35,949 bases of DNA from NCBI GenBank assembly GCA_947074195.1, contig CAMTOS010000021.1, forward strand, positions 1-35,949, given 5' to 3'. Each line of letters begins with the position of its first letter. The first letter of the stretch is position 1. The notes beneath the pieces were generated by a model. It saw only the letters and a program-made list of their open reading frames with translations. It did not search any database and had not been told where the DNA came from. Positions 23,875 through 33,051 of this stretch are shown piece after piece. The stretch is from an uncultured Bacteroides sp. (GTDB lineage Bacteria > Bacteroidota > Bacteroidia > Bacteroidales > Bacteroidaceae). Position numbers and translations under genes: made by a program.

Positions 23875-26328
23875 TTACATCGGATCGACATCATAATATA
23901 CAACGAGCGATTTGTATTTTGGTTCTTCTATCATTTCGCGCTGAATCTGTTGCAGCAGTTTGCGGGCATCGGCCATAGAAGCCGTATGCTCTATCTTCAG
24001 CACAATTTTACGGATGAATAAAGTCTGAATACGGGCAACCGGCGGTTTATCGGGGCCCAGTACCCTCGGACCGAAAGAGGCACGAAGCTTTTCGCCCATG
24101 ACCGTAGCCATCTCATCGAGCAGCACTTCGTTTCTGTGCTTGAGGTAGACATAGATAAGACGGGTAAACGGCGGATAGTGAAAGAGCTTACGCTCACCCA
24201 ACTGAGAACACACCATTCCTTCGTAATCATTCTGTATCACCTGATCGATAATAGGATGATCGATGTTGCGGGTCTGCAATATCACTCTCCCTCGTTTGTT
24301 CTTTCGCCCTGCCCTGCCTGATACCTGGGCCATCAGCTGATAAGCACGTTCATAGGCACGGAAATCGGGATAATTCAGCATGGTATCTGCATTGAGAATA
24401 CCCACCACACTAACATGATCGAAGTCGAGCCCTTTCGATACCATCTGGGTACCGATAAGTATGTTGGTCTTCCCTGCTTCGAAGTCGGCAATGATCTTTT
24501 CGTAAGCCGTACGGGTACGCGTAGTATCAAGGTCCATTCGGGCAACAGTGGCTTCGGGAAAGATAGCTTTAATATCGTCTTCCACCTTTTCGGTACCGAA
24601 TCCGCGATGCACCAGTTCCACACCCTGACAAGCCGGACAGGAACGAGGCACCAGATACGTATATCCGCAATAATGACAAGTCAGCTGACCGATACCTTTA
24701 TGGTAAGTCAGACTCACATCGCAATTCTTACATTTGGGTACCCATCCGCAGGTGCGGCACTCAATCATCGGTGCAAAGCCACGGCGGTTCTGAAACAGGA
24801 TGACCTGTTCTTTGCGCTCCAGCGATTCACGGATTTCCTGCAAAAGAAGTGGTGAAAACTGTCCGTTCATTCGTTTCTTGCGCTGCAGTTCCTTGCAATC
24901 CACCGGAATAATCTCGGGCAAGAGAATCTCTTTATAGCGTTCGGTCAGCTTTACCAGTCCGTATTTACCGGTCGTGGCATTATACCAACTCTCGATAGAA
25001 GGCGTGGCTGTACCCAGTAACACTTTTGCACCTACCATACCGGCAAGTACGATAGCTGCATTGCGGGCATTATAGCGTGGTGCCGGATCCTGCTGTTTAT
25101 AGGTATTCTCGTGTTCCTCATCCACAATTACCAATCCAAGATTACGGAATGGCAGAAAGACGGATGAACGAACTCCAAGTATAATATCGTAAGGCTGATC
25201 TGAAAGTTGCTTCTTCCAGATCTCGACCCTTTCTGTATCGGCGAATTTAGAGTGATACACTCCGAGGCGATTACCAAACACACGTTTCAGGCGATTAGTG
25301 ATCTGAGCTGTCAGTGCAATTTCCGGCAAAAGATAGAGCACCTGTTTGCCCTGACGCAATGCCTCTTCAATGAGATGAATATAGACCTCCGTCTTTCCGC
25401 TGGCCGTTACGCCATGGAGCAGACAAACCGGTTTGGTCTGAAATGATTCTCGGACTTGGTTGTATGCTTCCTGCTGATGCTGGCTCAACGGATGAAGTTC
25501 TTCAGTCTGTACTTCATTCTTATTCAGACGACCAATTTCGGCCTGATAATATTCGAATATATTTCTTTCGACCAACGCATTCAGTGATGAAGCCGACGCC
25601 CCTGCCGATTGTAGCAACGCAGATTTAGAAACCTCTAATTGTTCTTTTCTGAAAAAGCCGGAAAGTTCGATGTATTTCATCAGCACCGCTTCCTGTTTGG
25701 GTGATCGTTTCAGCAAATCGAAAAGGATATTGAGTTGCCGCTCGTTTGTCTCCCCTTTAAAGCGAACGCGCGTTTCTACTTTTGGCTTGTAGCTGCGCTT
25801 CAGTTCCTCTTTTATATAGATCGCCTCTTTATCGAGCAGACGCTTCACTACGGTAAGGATATTGTTCATGCCACTATCACGCTCCAGCTTGCTCACACTT
25901 TGTTCAGATTCATTCGATAAAAGATCAAGCAGTTGTTGCTCGCGCGCAGGTAGTGGTGCTTCGGCTTCGAAGTCGGGGTTATAGACGACAATTGTCTCGC
26001 TCTCGATTTTCAGGCCGGAAGGAATAGCGGCTTTATAGACATCACCACGGGTACAGAGGTAATAGTCGGCAATCCACTGCCAGAATTTAAATTGAAGAGG
26101 AAGTAAAATAGGCTCTTCATCGAGCAGAGCGGTAATCTCTTTGACTTCGTATTCTTTCGGGCAAAGATAGTGCACATGGTACACAATGGCCGTGTAGAAC
26201 TTCTTCGCACCAAACGGTACAACGACCCGGCATCCCTGCACCACTTTATCGGCTACCTCATCGGGTAGCGAATAAGTAAAGGTTCCTGCCAGCGGCAATG
26301 GCAATATCACATCTGCATATCTCTTCAT
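23875..26328 (-). CDS. priA: Primosomal replication-restart helicase PriA
   Basis: 817 residues. The N-terminal 3' DNA-end binding domain begins YADVILPLPLAGTFTYSLP. A winged-helix-like middle region precedes the helicase core. Walker A is HGVTASGKTEVY (K312), and Walker B is the DEEH box (403-406). Two zinc-binding clusters follow, seen as CRTCG, CKNCD, CHYCG and CPACQ. The last domain contains the DTMLNYPDFRAYERAYQLMAQVSGRAGR segment of motif V/VI. It reloads the replisome at stalled forks. Its -7 element ends eight bases before the ATG, implying a leader of only a few bases. It is likely the first gene of an operon with the phosphatase. Confidence 0.96.
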   Translation of the reverse strand: MKRYADVILPLPLAGTFTYSLPDEVADKVVQGCRVVVPFGAKKFYTAIVYHVHYLCPKEYEVKEITALLDEEPILLPLQFKFWQWIADYYLCTRGDVYKAAIPSGLKIESETIVVYNPDFEAEAPLPAREQQLLDLLSNESEQSVSKLERDSGMNNILTVVKRLLDKEAIYIKEELKRSYKPKVETRVRFKGETNERQLNILFDLLKRSPKQEAVLMKYIELSGFFRKEQLEVSKSALLQSAGASASSLNALVERNIFEYYQAEIGRLNKNEVQTEELHPLSQHQQEAYNQVRESFQTKPVCLLHGVTASGKTEVYIHLIEEALRQGKQVLYLLPEIALTAQITNRLKRVFGNRLGVYHSKFADTERVEIWKKQLSDQPYDIILGVRSSVFLPFRNLGLVIVDEEHENTYKQQDPAPRYNARNAAIVLAGMVGAKVLLGTATPSIESWYNATTGKYGLVKLTERYKEILLPEIIPVDCKELQRKKRMNGQFSPLLLQEIRESLERKEQVILFQNRRGFAPMIECRTCGWVPKCKNCDVSLTYHKGIGQLTCHYCGYTYLVPRSCPACQGVELVHRGFGTEKVEDDIKAIFPEATVARMDLDTTRTRTAYEKIIADFEAGKTNILIGTQMVSKGLDFDHVSVVGILNADTMLNYPDFRAYERAYQLMAQVSGRAGRKNKRGRVILQTRNIDHPIIDQVIQNDYEGMVCSQLGERKLFHYPPFTRLIYVYLKHRNEVLLDEMATVMGEKLRASFGPRVLGPDKPPVARIQTLFIRKIVLKIEHTASMADARKLLQQIQREMIEEPKYKSLVVYYDVDPM

Positions 26329-26336
26329 ACGAAAAG

Positions 26337-26344
26337 CAAAGGTA
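26337..26344 (-). promoter_or_regulatory. -7 element of priA
   Basis: The minus strand reads TACCTTTG, an exact match, separated from the ATG at 26328 by eight bases. It directly follows the terminator of the upstream gene. No clear -33 TTTG is seen. Confidence 0.5.
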
Positions 26345-26375
26345 AAAAAAAGAGGTCCTTCAGCAGAAGAACCTC
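26344..26375 (-). terminator. Terminator of the beta-barrel gene and T9SS operon
   Basis: On the minus strand, GAGGTTCTTC (26375-26366) pairs with GAAGGACCTC (26361-26352) with one G-U pair and a four-base loop, then a run of T residues. It lies about 30 bases past the beta-barrel gene stop and just upstream of the priA promoter. Confidence 0.85.
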
Positions 26376-26405
26376 ATCCTATATTACGTTAAAAGAACAT
26401 ACTTT

Positions 26406-27020
26406 TTAAAATAAATATGCGGCAGAGAATTGCCATGTTCTGGTTTTCACACCAGTTGCATCTCCCGTAAATACATCGCCGATGTCGCTGTAACGAATAT
26501 CACCCGAACGTCCCAGAGGAATGTTGTAGTTTACTCCAACCTGCAAGTGGTTCAGTAAACGAAGACCTGCACCGAGGTTGATTCCTACATTTGCCTTTTT
26601 CTTTTCAAATAAGCGGTCGCTCGCTTTAAAGTCGAAGAAGAAGTTAGGACCGGCTGCAGCATACACAGCAAGCATATCGCCTAAGCCAATAGACCATTTC
26701 AGGTTGATCGGGAGATCAAAACCATTCTGAATGATTTTTCCATGTTCTGTTACCCCCTGGCTTCCGCGTCCATCGTAGTAGAACTTACGTTGTGAAAACA
26801 TGAAAGCACCATCAAATCCTAAACCGAATACGGGTAGTTTAAAATCTATCATCGGACCGATAAAGAAACCGGCACGATTATCTGATTTGAATACATCGCG
26901 GTTAAATGAAGCAGAAGATAAGTTTACCCCACCTTTAAAACCCCATGACAATTGTGCACTTGCTGGTATGGCCAGACTAAGGCACATTACCATTGATAAT
27001 AAGATCGCAATTCTTTTCAT
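26406..27020 (-). CDS. PorT-family-like outer-membrane beta-barrel protein
   Basis: 204 residues from ATG 27020. An upstream ATG at 27050 is rejected because it overlaps a -7 element and precedes the natural signal peptide. The signal peptide ends at PASAQ (about 23). The rest is an eight-strand-type barrel: WGFKGGVNLSSASF, AGFFIGPMIDFKLPVFGLGFDGAFMFSQRKF, LPINLKWSIGLGDMLAVYAAAGPNFFFDF, GINLGAGLRLLNHLQVGVNYNIPLG, ending in a C-terminal phenylalanine. It belongs to the OMP_b-brl_2/PorT-like group. It is 71 bases after gldN in the same direction, with its own promoter. Whether it is true PorT, a T9SS assembly factor, or an unrelated barrel cannot be decided by eye. Confidence 0.75.
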   Translation of the reverse strand: MKRIAILLSMVMCLSLAIPASAQLSWGFKGGVNLSSASFNRDVFKSDNRAGFFIGPMIDFKLPVFGLGFDGAFMFSQRKFYYDGRGSQGVTEHGKIIQNGFDLPINLKWSIGLGDMLAVYAAAGPNFFFDFKASDRLFEKKKANVGINLGAGLRLLNHLQVGVNYNIPLGRSGDIRYSDIGDVFTGDATGVKTRTWQFSAAYLF

Positions 27021-27047
27021 ATGGTATACATATTTTAGTTTCAACTG

Positions 27048-27081
27048 CAAATATATGTATTAATATGAAAATCTTAGCAAA
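27048..27081 (-). promoter_or_regulatory. Promoter of the beta-barrel gene
   Basis: On the minus strand, TATATTTG (27055-27048) matches TAnnTTTG, and TTTG (27081-27078) lies 22 bases upstream. It falls in the gap after gldN, so the beta-barrel gene can be expressed apart from the T9SS core. Confidence 0.6.
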
Positions 27082-27091
27082 CCGTAAGCTA

Positions 27092-28207
27092 TTATCTTCT
27101 TTCGCGACGCACAGAAGCCTTCGGAGCTGACGATGAAGAAGAGCGGCTACTGCTACTGCTTGAGCGTGCAGAAGATGAACTTGCACCTTTTTTCTTCGAG
27201 TTAGTTGTTGTCTGACGCGCCTGCGCTGCTTTTGCAGGTTCAGGTTCAACCGCAGCTTCCTGTACTTCGGCATTTTTCACCGTAGTCTTTGTAGCAGCAG
27301 TAGCTGTTTCAGGTGCTTTCTCTTTAAGATCAGTACCATACAGGTTCTTTTCAAACTGTACCAGCTCGTTTTCAATGCGCTGCTGTTCTTTCACCATGGC
27401 AGAGTCTGTATCACAGTAATGAGCCAGTGATAAGTTCTGCAGGTTTGTCGTCTTATAGATATCGCCTTTATATTGTTTAGAGGTAAAGAAATCGGCCATG
27501 GAGCGGTTCATGGTGTGATTAAAATCGCTGGCCATCACCTGCGTTCCTGACAAATAAGGCGTCAGATCCTGAAAGTTGATCCAGAACATCGGCAATTTCA
27601 CCTTTTCAGTACTGAATGCCTCTGAACGGTGCATCACCGGACAAATGGCTGTTACCATAGAACCATAAGAAGAGGTGCGCTGATCGAAATACCATACTTC
27701 TTTAATAAAGTAGCTCAGTACATCGGCCGAAGGCACATCACTTGGGTCGATCACCAGTACACTGTCCTGGCGGTTGCGTAGTTTCTTCTCCTGATAGTAG
27801 ATATCGAAGCGGTCGAGAATATCCTTAAAGCTGACTTCTGCCTGTGGCGTAAGTCTTTCGATACCATCCAACTGATATTCGTAAGCATTGATCTTTTTCG
27901 AACCCAGCAGTTTAAAGATGGTAGAGAAAAGATTCATACGGTCGCCAATGGCCTCAGTCGGATAGTAGAGCGCACCGTTTACCCCATCGGTAAGGTCGAT
28001 GGTACGATAGATCTCACGGGTCCATATAAGGTCTTCGGGCAACTGCAGCGAACCCGGGTAGCGTGACATGGCACGAACAGAAAGTTCGCCCGAACCGGCT
28101 TTGTTTTCCTGTTGTTGTGCATTGCGCGCATTGGGCTGAGCCACTGCGGGAAGAGCAGAAGCCAGGGCCATCAAAGCTACACAAAAGCCAACGATATGCT
28201 TTTTCAT
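27092..28207 (-). CDS. gldN: Type IX secretion protein GldN/PorN
   Basis: 371 residues. A signal peptide ends near AVAQ (24). The body (about 45-290) matches GldN: WTREIYRTIDLTDGVNGALYYP, MNLFSTIFKLLGSKKINAYEY, EVWYFDQRTSSYGSMVTAICPV, and PMFWINFQDLTPYLSG. GldN is periplasmic and forms, with the lipoprotein GldK, the ring beneath the outer membrane that couples to the GldLM motor. Residues about 296-371 are low complexity: Ala/Glu/Pro/Thr-rich, then a serine-rich run (341-360) and an Arg-rich end. It is last of the five-gene core locus, 25 bases after gldM. Confidence 0.95.
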   Translation of the reverse strand: MKKHIVGFCVALMALASALPAVAQPNARNAQQQENKAGSGELSVRAMSRYPGSLQLPEDLIWTREIYRTIDLTDGVNGALYYPTEAIGDRMNLFSTIFKLLGSKKINAYEYQLDGIERLTPQAEVSFKDILDRFDIYYQEKKLRNRQDSVLVIDPSDVPSADVLSYFIKEVWYFDQRTSSYGSMVTAICPVMHRSEAFSTEKVKLPMFWINFQDLTPYLSGTQVMASDFNHTMNRSMADFFTSKQYKGDIYKTTNLQNLSLAHYCDTDSAMVKEQQRIENELVQFEKNLYGTDLKEKAPETATAATKTTVKNAEVQEAAVEPEPAKAAQARQTTTNSKKKGASSSSARSSSSSSRSSSSSAPKASVRRERR

Positions 28208-28232
28208 TATCTTATATTTTAAAGGATTGAAA

Positions 28233-29726
28233 TCAATTTATAATCACTTCGAGAGTGGTTGGCAACAAACGTTCTACGCCGTCGGGACCTTTGGCACGTA
28301 CACGCGAAATATAGAAACGCTTGCCACGCGATAGTCTGCGGAACATATCTTTCTGTCGGGTAGAGAAGTTGGCTCCGTTTGATACTTCAGGAACGGCATT
28401 CCCCATGTTGTCGAAGAATACGGTTTCGAAGCCCAATACCTGGAAGCCGATGTTCAGCAACCCGTCGTCGATAGCGGCAACGATGCCTTCAGTATTCATC
28501 AGCGCAGCTTTCGAAAGACCTGCACCACCTTTATAGCGTTTGGTTGTTCCTGCATCCACATATTCGATGAAAGGCGAAGGATCAGGCAACTGGCGTACAC
28601 GATAAGTATACTCACCCATAGTCGTTGCACGACCATCCATATTGGCAGTAACGCGGATTACTGCTTCCTTACCTACAGTCGATGGACGAGCCACAAAGCC
28701 ATTACCCACGCGGGCCAATGTACCATTATCATTTATGATGCTTGCCTGCACTTGTCCGTTGGCCACACCCGGTACCGAAATACTAATCGGGTTGTCATAG
28801 CCGGCATAAAGTACATTCATCAGCGAAGCCGAAACGGTAGCCGATGGTTCGATCACGGTATAAGATTGTGAGAAATCGCGGCGCAAAACTTCACCATTTC
28901 CCTGATTCAGTTCCATGTGTCCCTTGATGGTAAACTCACCGGTAGTGTTGCAAACTGTTTCATAGAAACCGTGTGCATCGGCCGGAAGTTCTCTGTCGCC
29001 GATAAAGATCATCGGGCGCTGAGTCGAATCGACTGCGGCCAGAATAATCTGTGCACTCATCTTCGAACCACGAACCACGAATTGCGAACTTGGAATCACA
29101 TAAGCATTGATCTGGTTCACACGAAGGTCGCCCATATCAATATCCTGTGTCAGCGTATGCAATACTTCACCCTCGGCATAACGGATATCACTTTGAATCT
29201 TGCTCAGCAAAGTCACTGCGGCAGCTACCGGAGTTCCCTCGAAAAGTTTGTGCATATCCAGTGTAAGGTTATCGTCGATAATCTTTTTCTGTATCGGATT
29301 TTCGATTTGCGAAAGCACCTGCTGTTTATAGTCATTGATGCGTTTCGACAATTCATCACCTTTACCGGTGCGTGGCGAAAACATCACAAACGAAGAGCGT
29401 TCGAGGTTATCGGCACTATACTGGCCGATGCTTGCTTTCAGTTCACCTACAAAATTGTAGAGCGAATCCGACTGGCGTTGCACCTCCATGGCCTTCTGGT
29501 ACCAGGGGCCTACTTTTTCGGGATTCATCTCGAGCGAGAGTGCCAGCGCATTGTATTGCTCGCGGTTCTTCTCTGCCGAGTTTGCCGTGGTGTGTTCCAG
29601 ATTTTCATCGACTAATGTAAATCCATTCAGCACGTCAGATGATACATTGAGCGCAAGCATTGCCATCAGCACAATGTACATCAGGCTGATCATCTTCTGG
29701 CGTGGTGTCTGACTACCAAAACTCAT
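28233..29726 (-). CDS. gldM: Type IX secretion motor protein GldM/PorM
   Basis: 497 residues, about the usual length. The N-terminus (SFGSQTPRQKMISLMYIVLMAMLALNVSSDVLNGF) contains the single transmembrane helix (about 12-32) that inserts into the GldL ring. The remainder is a long periplasmic rod: a helical first domain, then beta-sandwich domains (for example ISVPGVANGQVQASIINDNG and YVDAGTTKRYKGG). With GldL it converts proton flow into mechanical work that reaches the GldKN ring. It lies 14 bases after gldL. Confidence 0.96.
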   Translation of the reverse strand: MSFGSQTPRQKMISLMYIVLMAMLALNVSSDVLNGFTLVDENLEHTTANSAEKNREQYNALALSLEMNPEKVGPWYQKAMEVQRQSDSLYNFVGELKASIGQYSADNLERSSFVMFSPRTGKGDELSKRINDYKQQVLSQIENPIQKKIIDDNLTLDMHKLFEGTPVAAAVTLLSKIQSDIRYAEGEVLHTLTQDIDMGDLRVNQINAYVIPSSQFVVRGSKMSAQIILAAVDSTQRPMIFIGDRELPADAHGFYETVCNTTGEFTIKGHMELNQGNGEVLRRDFSQSYTVIEPSATVSASLMNVLYAGYDNPISISVPGVANGQVQASIINDNGTLARVGNGFVARPSTVGKEAVIRVTANMDGRATTMGEYTYRVRQLPDPSPFIEYVDAGTTKRYKGGAGLSKAALMNTEGIVAAIDDGLLNIGFQVLGFETVFFDNMGNAVPEVSNGANFSTRQKDMFRRLSRGKRFYISRVRAKGPDGVERLLPTTLEVIIN

Positions 29727-29740
29727 ATTTCTCCTTTCTC

Positions 29741-30502
29741 TTATTTAACCGATGCGGTCATCGCCTGAAGCATACGAGCATAGACGCTGTTCAACTCTTC
29801 TATCTGTTTTGCCATGCGACGAGTCTGCTCGTGCACCTGGTCAATGGTAGTGATCTGTGTACTTGCACTACGAAGCTGCATTTCGTAAATGGCATTGATA
29901 CCGGCAAGGTTCTTGCTCAGTGCATCCATTTGCGCTGCATCTGTAGAGATTGTAGCTGCCTGCGCTGTGCAACGGGCCAGCATATCGGTCATTGCCTTCA
30001 GCTGTTCCATATAGGCTACGGTAGCTACCTCCATTTCGGGAGTAATTGTTGCCGGTTGTGCCGGTGCCACGGGTTGAGGAGCGACAGGTTGCTGTGCATA
30101 CACCGGCTGTTGCGGCATGCCATGATAAGCATATCCCTGAGGCTGAGCCTGCGGAGCGAATGCGCCCGGAAGTGGTGCGTTTACAGGTTCCTGATTCGGA
30201 TTAGTTCCATCCATAAATCCGGCGCCTGCAGGAGGTGCCATTTGCGAAGGCTGATGATCGTGGTGTTTCTTTACCCCCGATAAGTCGAATGCAGAGATAA
30301 AGAAGATCAGTACCTCGGTACCCATCCCCAGACAAAGCATCAGATTGGCTCCCGGAAGGTGAACCAGTTTAAACAATGCACCTGTAATTACAATCGCAGC
30401 GCCCCAGTTGTAGGCGTAATTCAAAATTGTCTGACCGCGTGGGGTCGACATTGCGTCCTGCATCTTCTGGCGAGGACTCTTTCTATCGTCTCTTCTTCCC
30501 AT
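29741..30502 (-). CDS. gldL: Type IX secretion motor protein GldL/PorL
   Basis: 253 residues from ATG 30502 (MGRRDDRKSPRQKM). An upstream ATG inside the end of gldK would add 16 residues with no family match. Two transmembrane helices lie at about 29-47 and 53-73. E63 in the second helix (GMGTEVLIFF) is the position of the glutamate considered essential for proton use in this family. A Pro/Gln/Ala-rich linker (about 80-156) leads to a C-terminal coiled coil (about 157-253). In the inner membrane, GldL subunits surround GldM. It starts five bases after the gldK stop. Confidence 0.95.
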   Translation of the reverse strand: MGRRDDRKSPRQKMQDAMSTPRGQTILNYAYNWGAAIVITGALFKLVHLPGANLMLCLGMGTEVLIFFISAFDLSGVKKHHDHQPSQMAPPAGAGFMDGTNPNQEPVNAPLPGAFAPQAQPQGYAYHGMPQQPVYAQQPVAPQPVAPAQPATITPEMEVATVAYMEQLKAMTDMLARCTAQAATISTDAAQMDALSKNLAGINAIYEMQLRSASTQITTIDQVHEQTRRMAKQIEELNSVYARMLQAMTASVK

Positions 30503-30507
30503 AGTGT

Positions 30508-31941
30508 TTACTTTCCTTTTCTGGTGTGTCCAACTTGCGAGCGCACACAACGGAAACCGATGTATGAACGCTGTTCATTCTGATAATCGTAGCTACGTGA
30601 ATCCGAGCGGATAAACGAGTTAGGATCTTTCCACGAACCTCCGCGAACCACTTTCTTTTTCATGCGGTACGGATCTTCGATGGCAGCATTATATTGCAGG
30701 TCGGGGTTCATTTCATTCATCGACAATACGCCCGATTCGGTGTATACGGTCGAGGTCCATTCGGCCACGTTACCCGCCATGTCGTATAAGCCATTATTGT
30801 TGGCTGCATAGGTTCCTACGCGGGTGGTAATCAGGTGACCATCTTCTGTATAGTCGCCCTTACCCGGTTTATAGTTGGCTTTATAGCATCCTTTTTCATC
30901 AAGCGCATTTACATCGGCCCACGGGAATACATATCCTTCTTTAGAGCGTGCAGCAAACTCCCACTCTGCCTCAGACGGCAAACGGTAGCGTTGAATGTAT
31001 TTCGCCTGCCCTTTCAGTCCGGCCAGCAGATAGTTGGTACGCCATGCACAGAAAGCATTAGCCTGCTCCCAGCTAACCCCCACCGCCGGATAGTCGTTAT
31101 ACGCCGGATGGTTGTTGTACAAACGCATATACATTTCGTGATTTGCGTTCGGGAAATCATTGACCCAGCAAGTGGTATCAGGATATACATTTACGATATA
31201 AGTATTCAGGAAATCCCATTCGCTGGACAGCGGACGAGTGATGGTCTGATTAATGATACGGCCATCGTCGTCGATATAGGCTGTATCTTTAGAGATCATG
31301 ATGATTTCATCGTGATCCACAGGAATGTCTGTATTCTTATTTCTTTCGATTGCGTTGAGACGGTGACGGCGCTTGGCAGCTTCCGTGTAATCGTAGATTT
31401 CATAATAGTAGTTCATCTGTGCCGGATCGAGTGTTGTTTCGCCCGTTACAGGATGTGTGAAATAGACGCTCTGAATAGCCATCAGCTCATCCTCGTTTGG
31501 TTTTCTCGGGATAGGTCTCGACCAGTTCAGATATGGTTTAATCGGATTTCCGTCGCGGTCTTCTTCTATCTTATAGATTTCGTTACCACCATAGGCAGGA
31601 TCGGCCAGACGTTCGCGCACGATAGAGTCGCGCACCCAGTTCACAAACTGCTTGTACTGCGCCACTGTTACTTCGTGTTCGTCCATCCAGAAAGATTCTA
31701 CAGAGATCTCTTTCGACGGCACATGTATACCCCAAAGAGAATCCTGCTCATCGGGACCCATCTTAATCGATCCGCGCTTGATAAGTACCATGCCATAAGG
31801 ATTTGGCTCGCTCCAGGCCGTTGCCCTTGCGCCGATAACCTCACCCCCCTGCGAAGATGACGATCCACCTGCCATGCTTCCCATACATGATGAGAATATG
31901 ATAAGCGCCAGCACGACAAATACACAATTCTTACTCCTCAT
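30508..31941 (-). CDS. gldK: Type IX secretion lipoprotein GldK/PorK
   Basis: 477 residues. It has a lipoprotein signal with the lipobox IFSSC (C19), followed by a Gly/Ser-rich stretch. The remainder (about 45-470) is a formylglycine-generating-enzyme (SUMF1) fold: GSIKMGPDEQDSLWG, SFWMDEHEVTVAQYKQFV, SWEQANAFCAWRT, LPSEAEWEFAAR, GLYDMAGNVAEWTS and VVRGGSWKDPNSFIRSDSR near the end. GldK is an outer-membrane lipoprotein of the ring complex with GldN. The fold is used structurally here, not as an enzyme. It lies 22 bases after porP. Confidence 0.96.
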   Translation of the reverse strand: MRSKNCVFVVLALIIFSSCMGSMAGGSSSSQGGEVIGARATAWSEPNPYGMVLIKRGSIKMGPDEQDSLWGIHVPSKEISVESFWMDEHEVTVAQYKQFVNWVRDSIVRERLADPAYGGNEIYKIEEDRDGNPIKPYLNWSRPIPRKPNEDELMAIQSVYFTHPVTGETTLDPAQMNYYYEIYDYTEAAKRRHRLNAIERNKNTDIPVDHDEIIMISKDTAYIDDDGRIINQTITRPLSSEWDFLNTYIVNVYPDTTCWVNDFPNANHEMYMRLYNNHPAYNDYPAVGVSWEQANAFCAWRTNYLLAGLKGQAKYIQRYRLPSEAEWEFAARSKEGYVFPWADVNALDEKGCYKANYKPGKGDYTEDGHLITTRVGTYAANNNGLYDMAGNVAEWTSTVYTESGVLSMNEMNPDLQYNAAIEDPYRMKKKVVRGGSWKDPNSFIRSDSRSYDYQNEQRSYIGFRCVRSQVGHTRKGK

Positions 31942-31963
31942 TCTTTTTACTCTGCTTTCTAAA

Positions 31964-32929
31964 TTATAAGATTCTTATGCTCTTATGTTTATTCTTACTT
32001 TTCTTAAACATATTGATATCCATGGCATAGCCCACCACCAAGTCGTGGCTGCCGTGACCGATTCCGATCTGAGAAGTGTACATTTCGTAGGCATAACCAA
32101 AATTGATTCCCTGAATCACGGCGCCCAGACTCACTGTAAAAGATATTCCGGGCGAATAGGTTAAGCCGGCAGAAAAGGTACGATTCTCGAAAGTATAGAA
32201 GAACCGGCTTGTGAGGTCGACTCTTACCGAACTGAAATCGCTCTGCATCAGCATGGATGGCTGTATGGAAATTAACGGATTACGCGTTTTAATATTGTAT
32301 CCGCCTGTGAAATAAACCATCGGTTTAATTTTTATTTCACTTGTTATTCCTTCAGTAGTAGAACCAAATTCCAATAATGGACTGGTGAGGTGCTGTCCTG
32401 CCATACCTACCCAGAACTCGGGTTGCGAGTAGAAAGCACCGAAACCGAGGTCAAGCCCCGTACCGCTTTCTTTGGTAGTAGGAAAAGCCGGATCGCTTTG
32501 TCCGCTGTCGCCCAACTCCAGATCGGTGGGGTCGAAAGCCACATTTATAATGCCGATGTTAAACCCGATACCCAGACGGCCTTTCTTGATTTTGGCCTGA
32601 TAGGCATACTGCAGCCAGATGCGCTGGTTGCGGAAAAGGCCGGCCTGATCGTTGAACAGACCTATGCCGGCTCCCTGATTCTTGTTGAAAAGTAAAAAAG
32701 GCATATCGGCTCCGAAGTACATGGTTTTCGGTGCACGCTTAAACCCCGTGAGCTGCATAGAGTACGTACCGGTAATATTCAGTTTATCGGTCTGCCCTGC
32801 CCATGCGGGGTTGTAATAACCATTCAGATTCCAGTATTGGGTGAAGTGCACATCGAATTGTGCCCTTAGTTTCTGCATTGGAAACAGGACAAACAAAATC
32901 AGTGCCAGTATGGGGAGAAGTCGTCTCAT
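31964..32929 (-). CDS. porP: PorP/SprF-family type IX secretion outer-membrane protein
   Basis: 321 residues from ATG 32929; an ATG five codons upstream (32944) is also in frame. A signal peptide ends near KLRAQ. The family motif follows directly: FDVHFTQYWNLNGYYNPAWAGQ. The rest is a beta-barrel pattern with repeated aromatic-ended strands (GIGLFNDQAGLFRNQRIWLQYAY, GIGFNIGIINVAFDP, DLGFGAFYSQPEFWVGMAGQH). PorP/SprF proteins assist T9SS secretion and cargo anchoring. It is first in the porP-gldKLMN order typical of Bacteroidales. No firm promoter is seen upstream, but a structured segment lies at 33052-33118. Confidence 0.93.
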   Translation of the reverse strand: MRRLLPILALILFVLFPMQKLRAQFDVHFTQYWNLNGYYNPAWAGQTDKLNITGTYSMQLTGFKRAPKTMYFGADMPFLLFNKNQGAGIGLFNDQAGLFRNQRIWLQYAYQAKIKKGRLGIGFNIGIINVAFDPTDLELGDSGQSDPAFPTTKESGTGLDLGFGAFYSQPEFWVGMAGQHLTSPLLEFGSTTEGITSEIKIKPMVYFTGGYNIKTRNPLISIQPSMLMQSDFSSVRVDLTSRFFYTFENRTFSAGLTYSPGISFTVSLGAVIQGINFGYAYEMYTSQIGIGHGSHDLVVGYAMDINMFKKSKNKHKSIRIL

Positions 32930-33051
32930 CGGTCTAATAAACAACTACAAAAAAGGCAAAAAATTGTGCGACGAGACGGGAGAGTAGCTTCTTTCGGTGC
33001 AAAACGTTCGGAAGTCATAGATATTTTATCGTATTTAAAAGGCTTTTTTCA

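Noticed and set aside
30835-31860. Long plus-strand open frame antisense to gldK
   Set aside because: It lies wholly inside gldK, whose motifs are intact. Its translation shows no family features.
30508-31941. Active sulfatase-modifying enzyme (formylglycine generator)
   Set aside because: The fold is present, but the lipobox and the position in the porP-gldKLMN locus identify it as the structural protein GldK.
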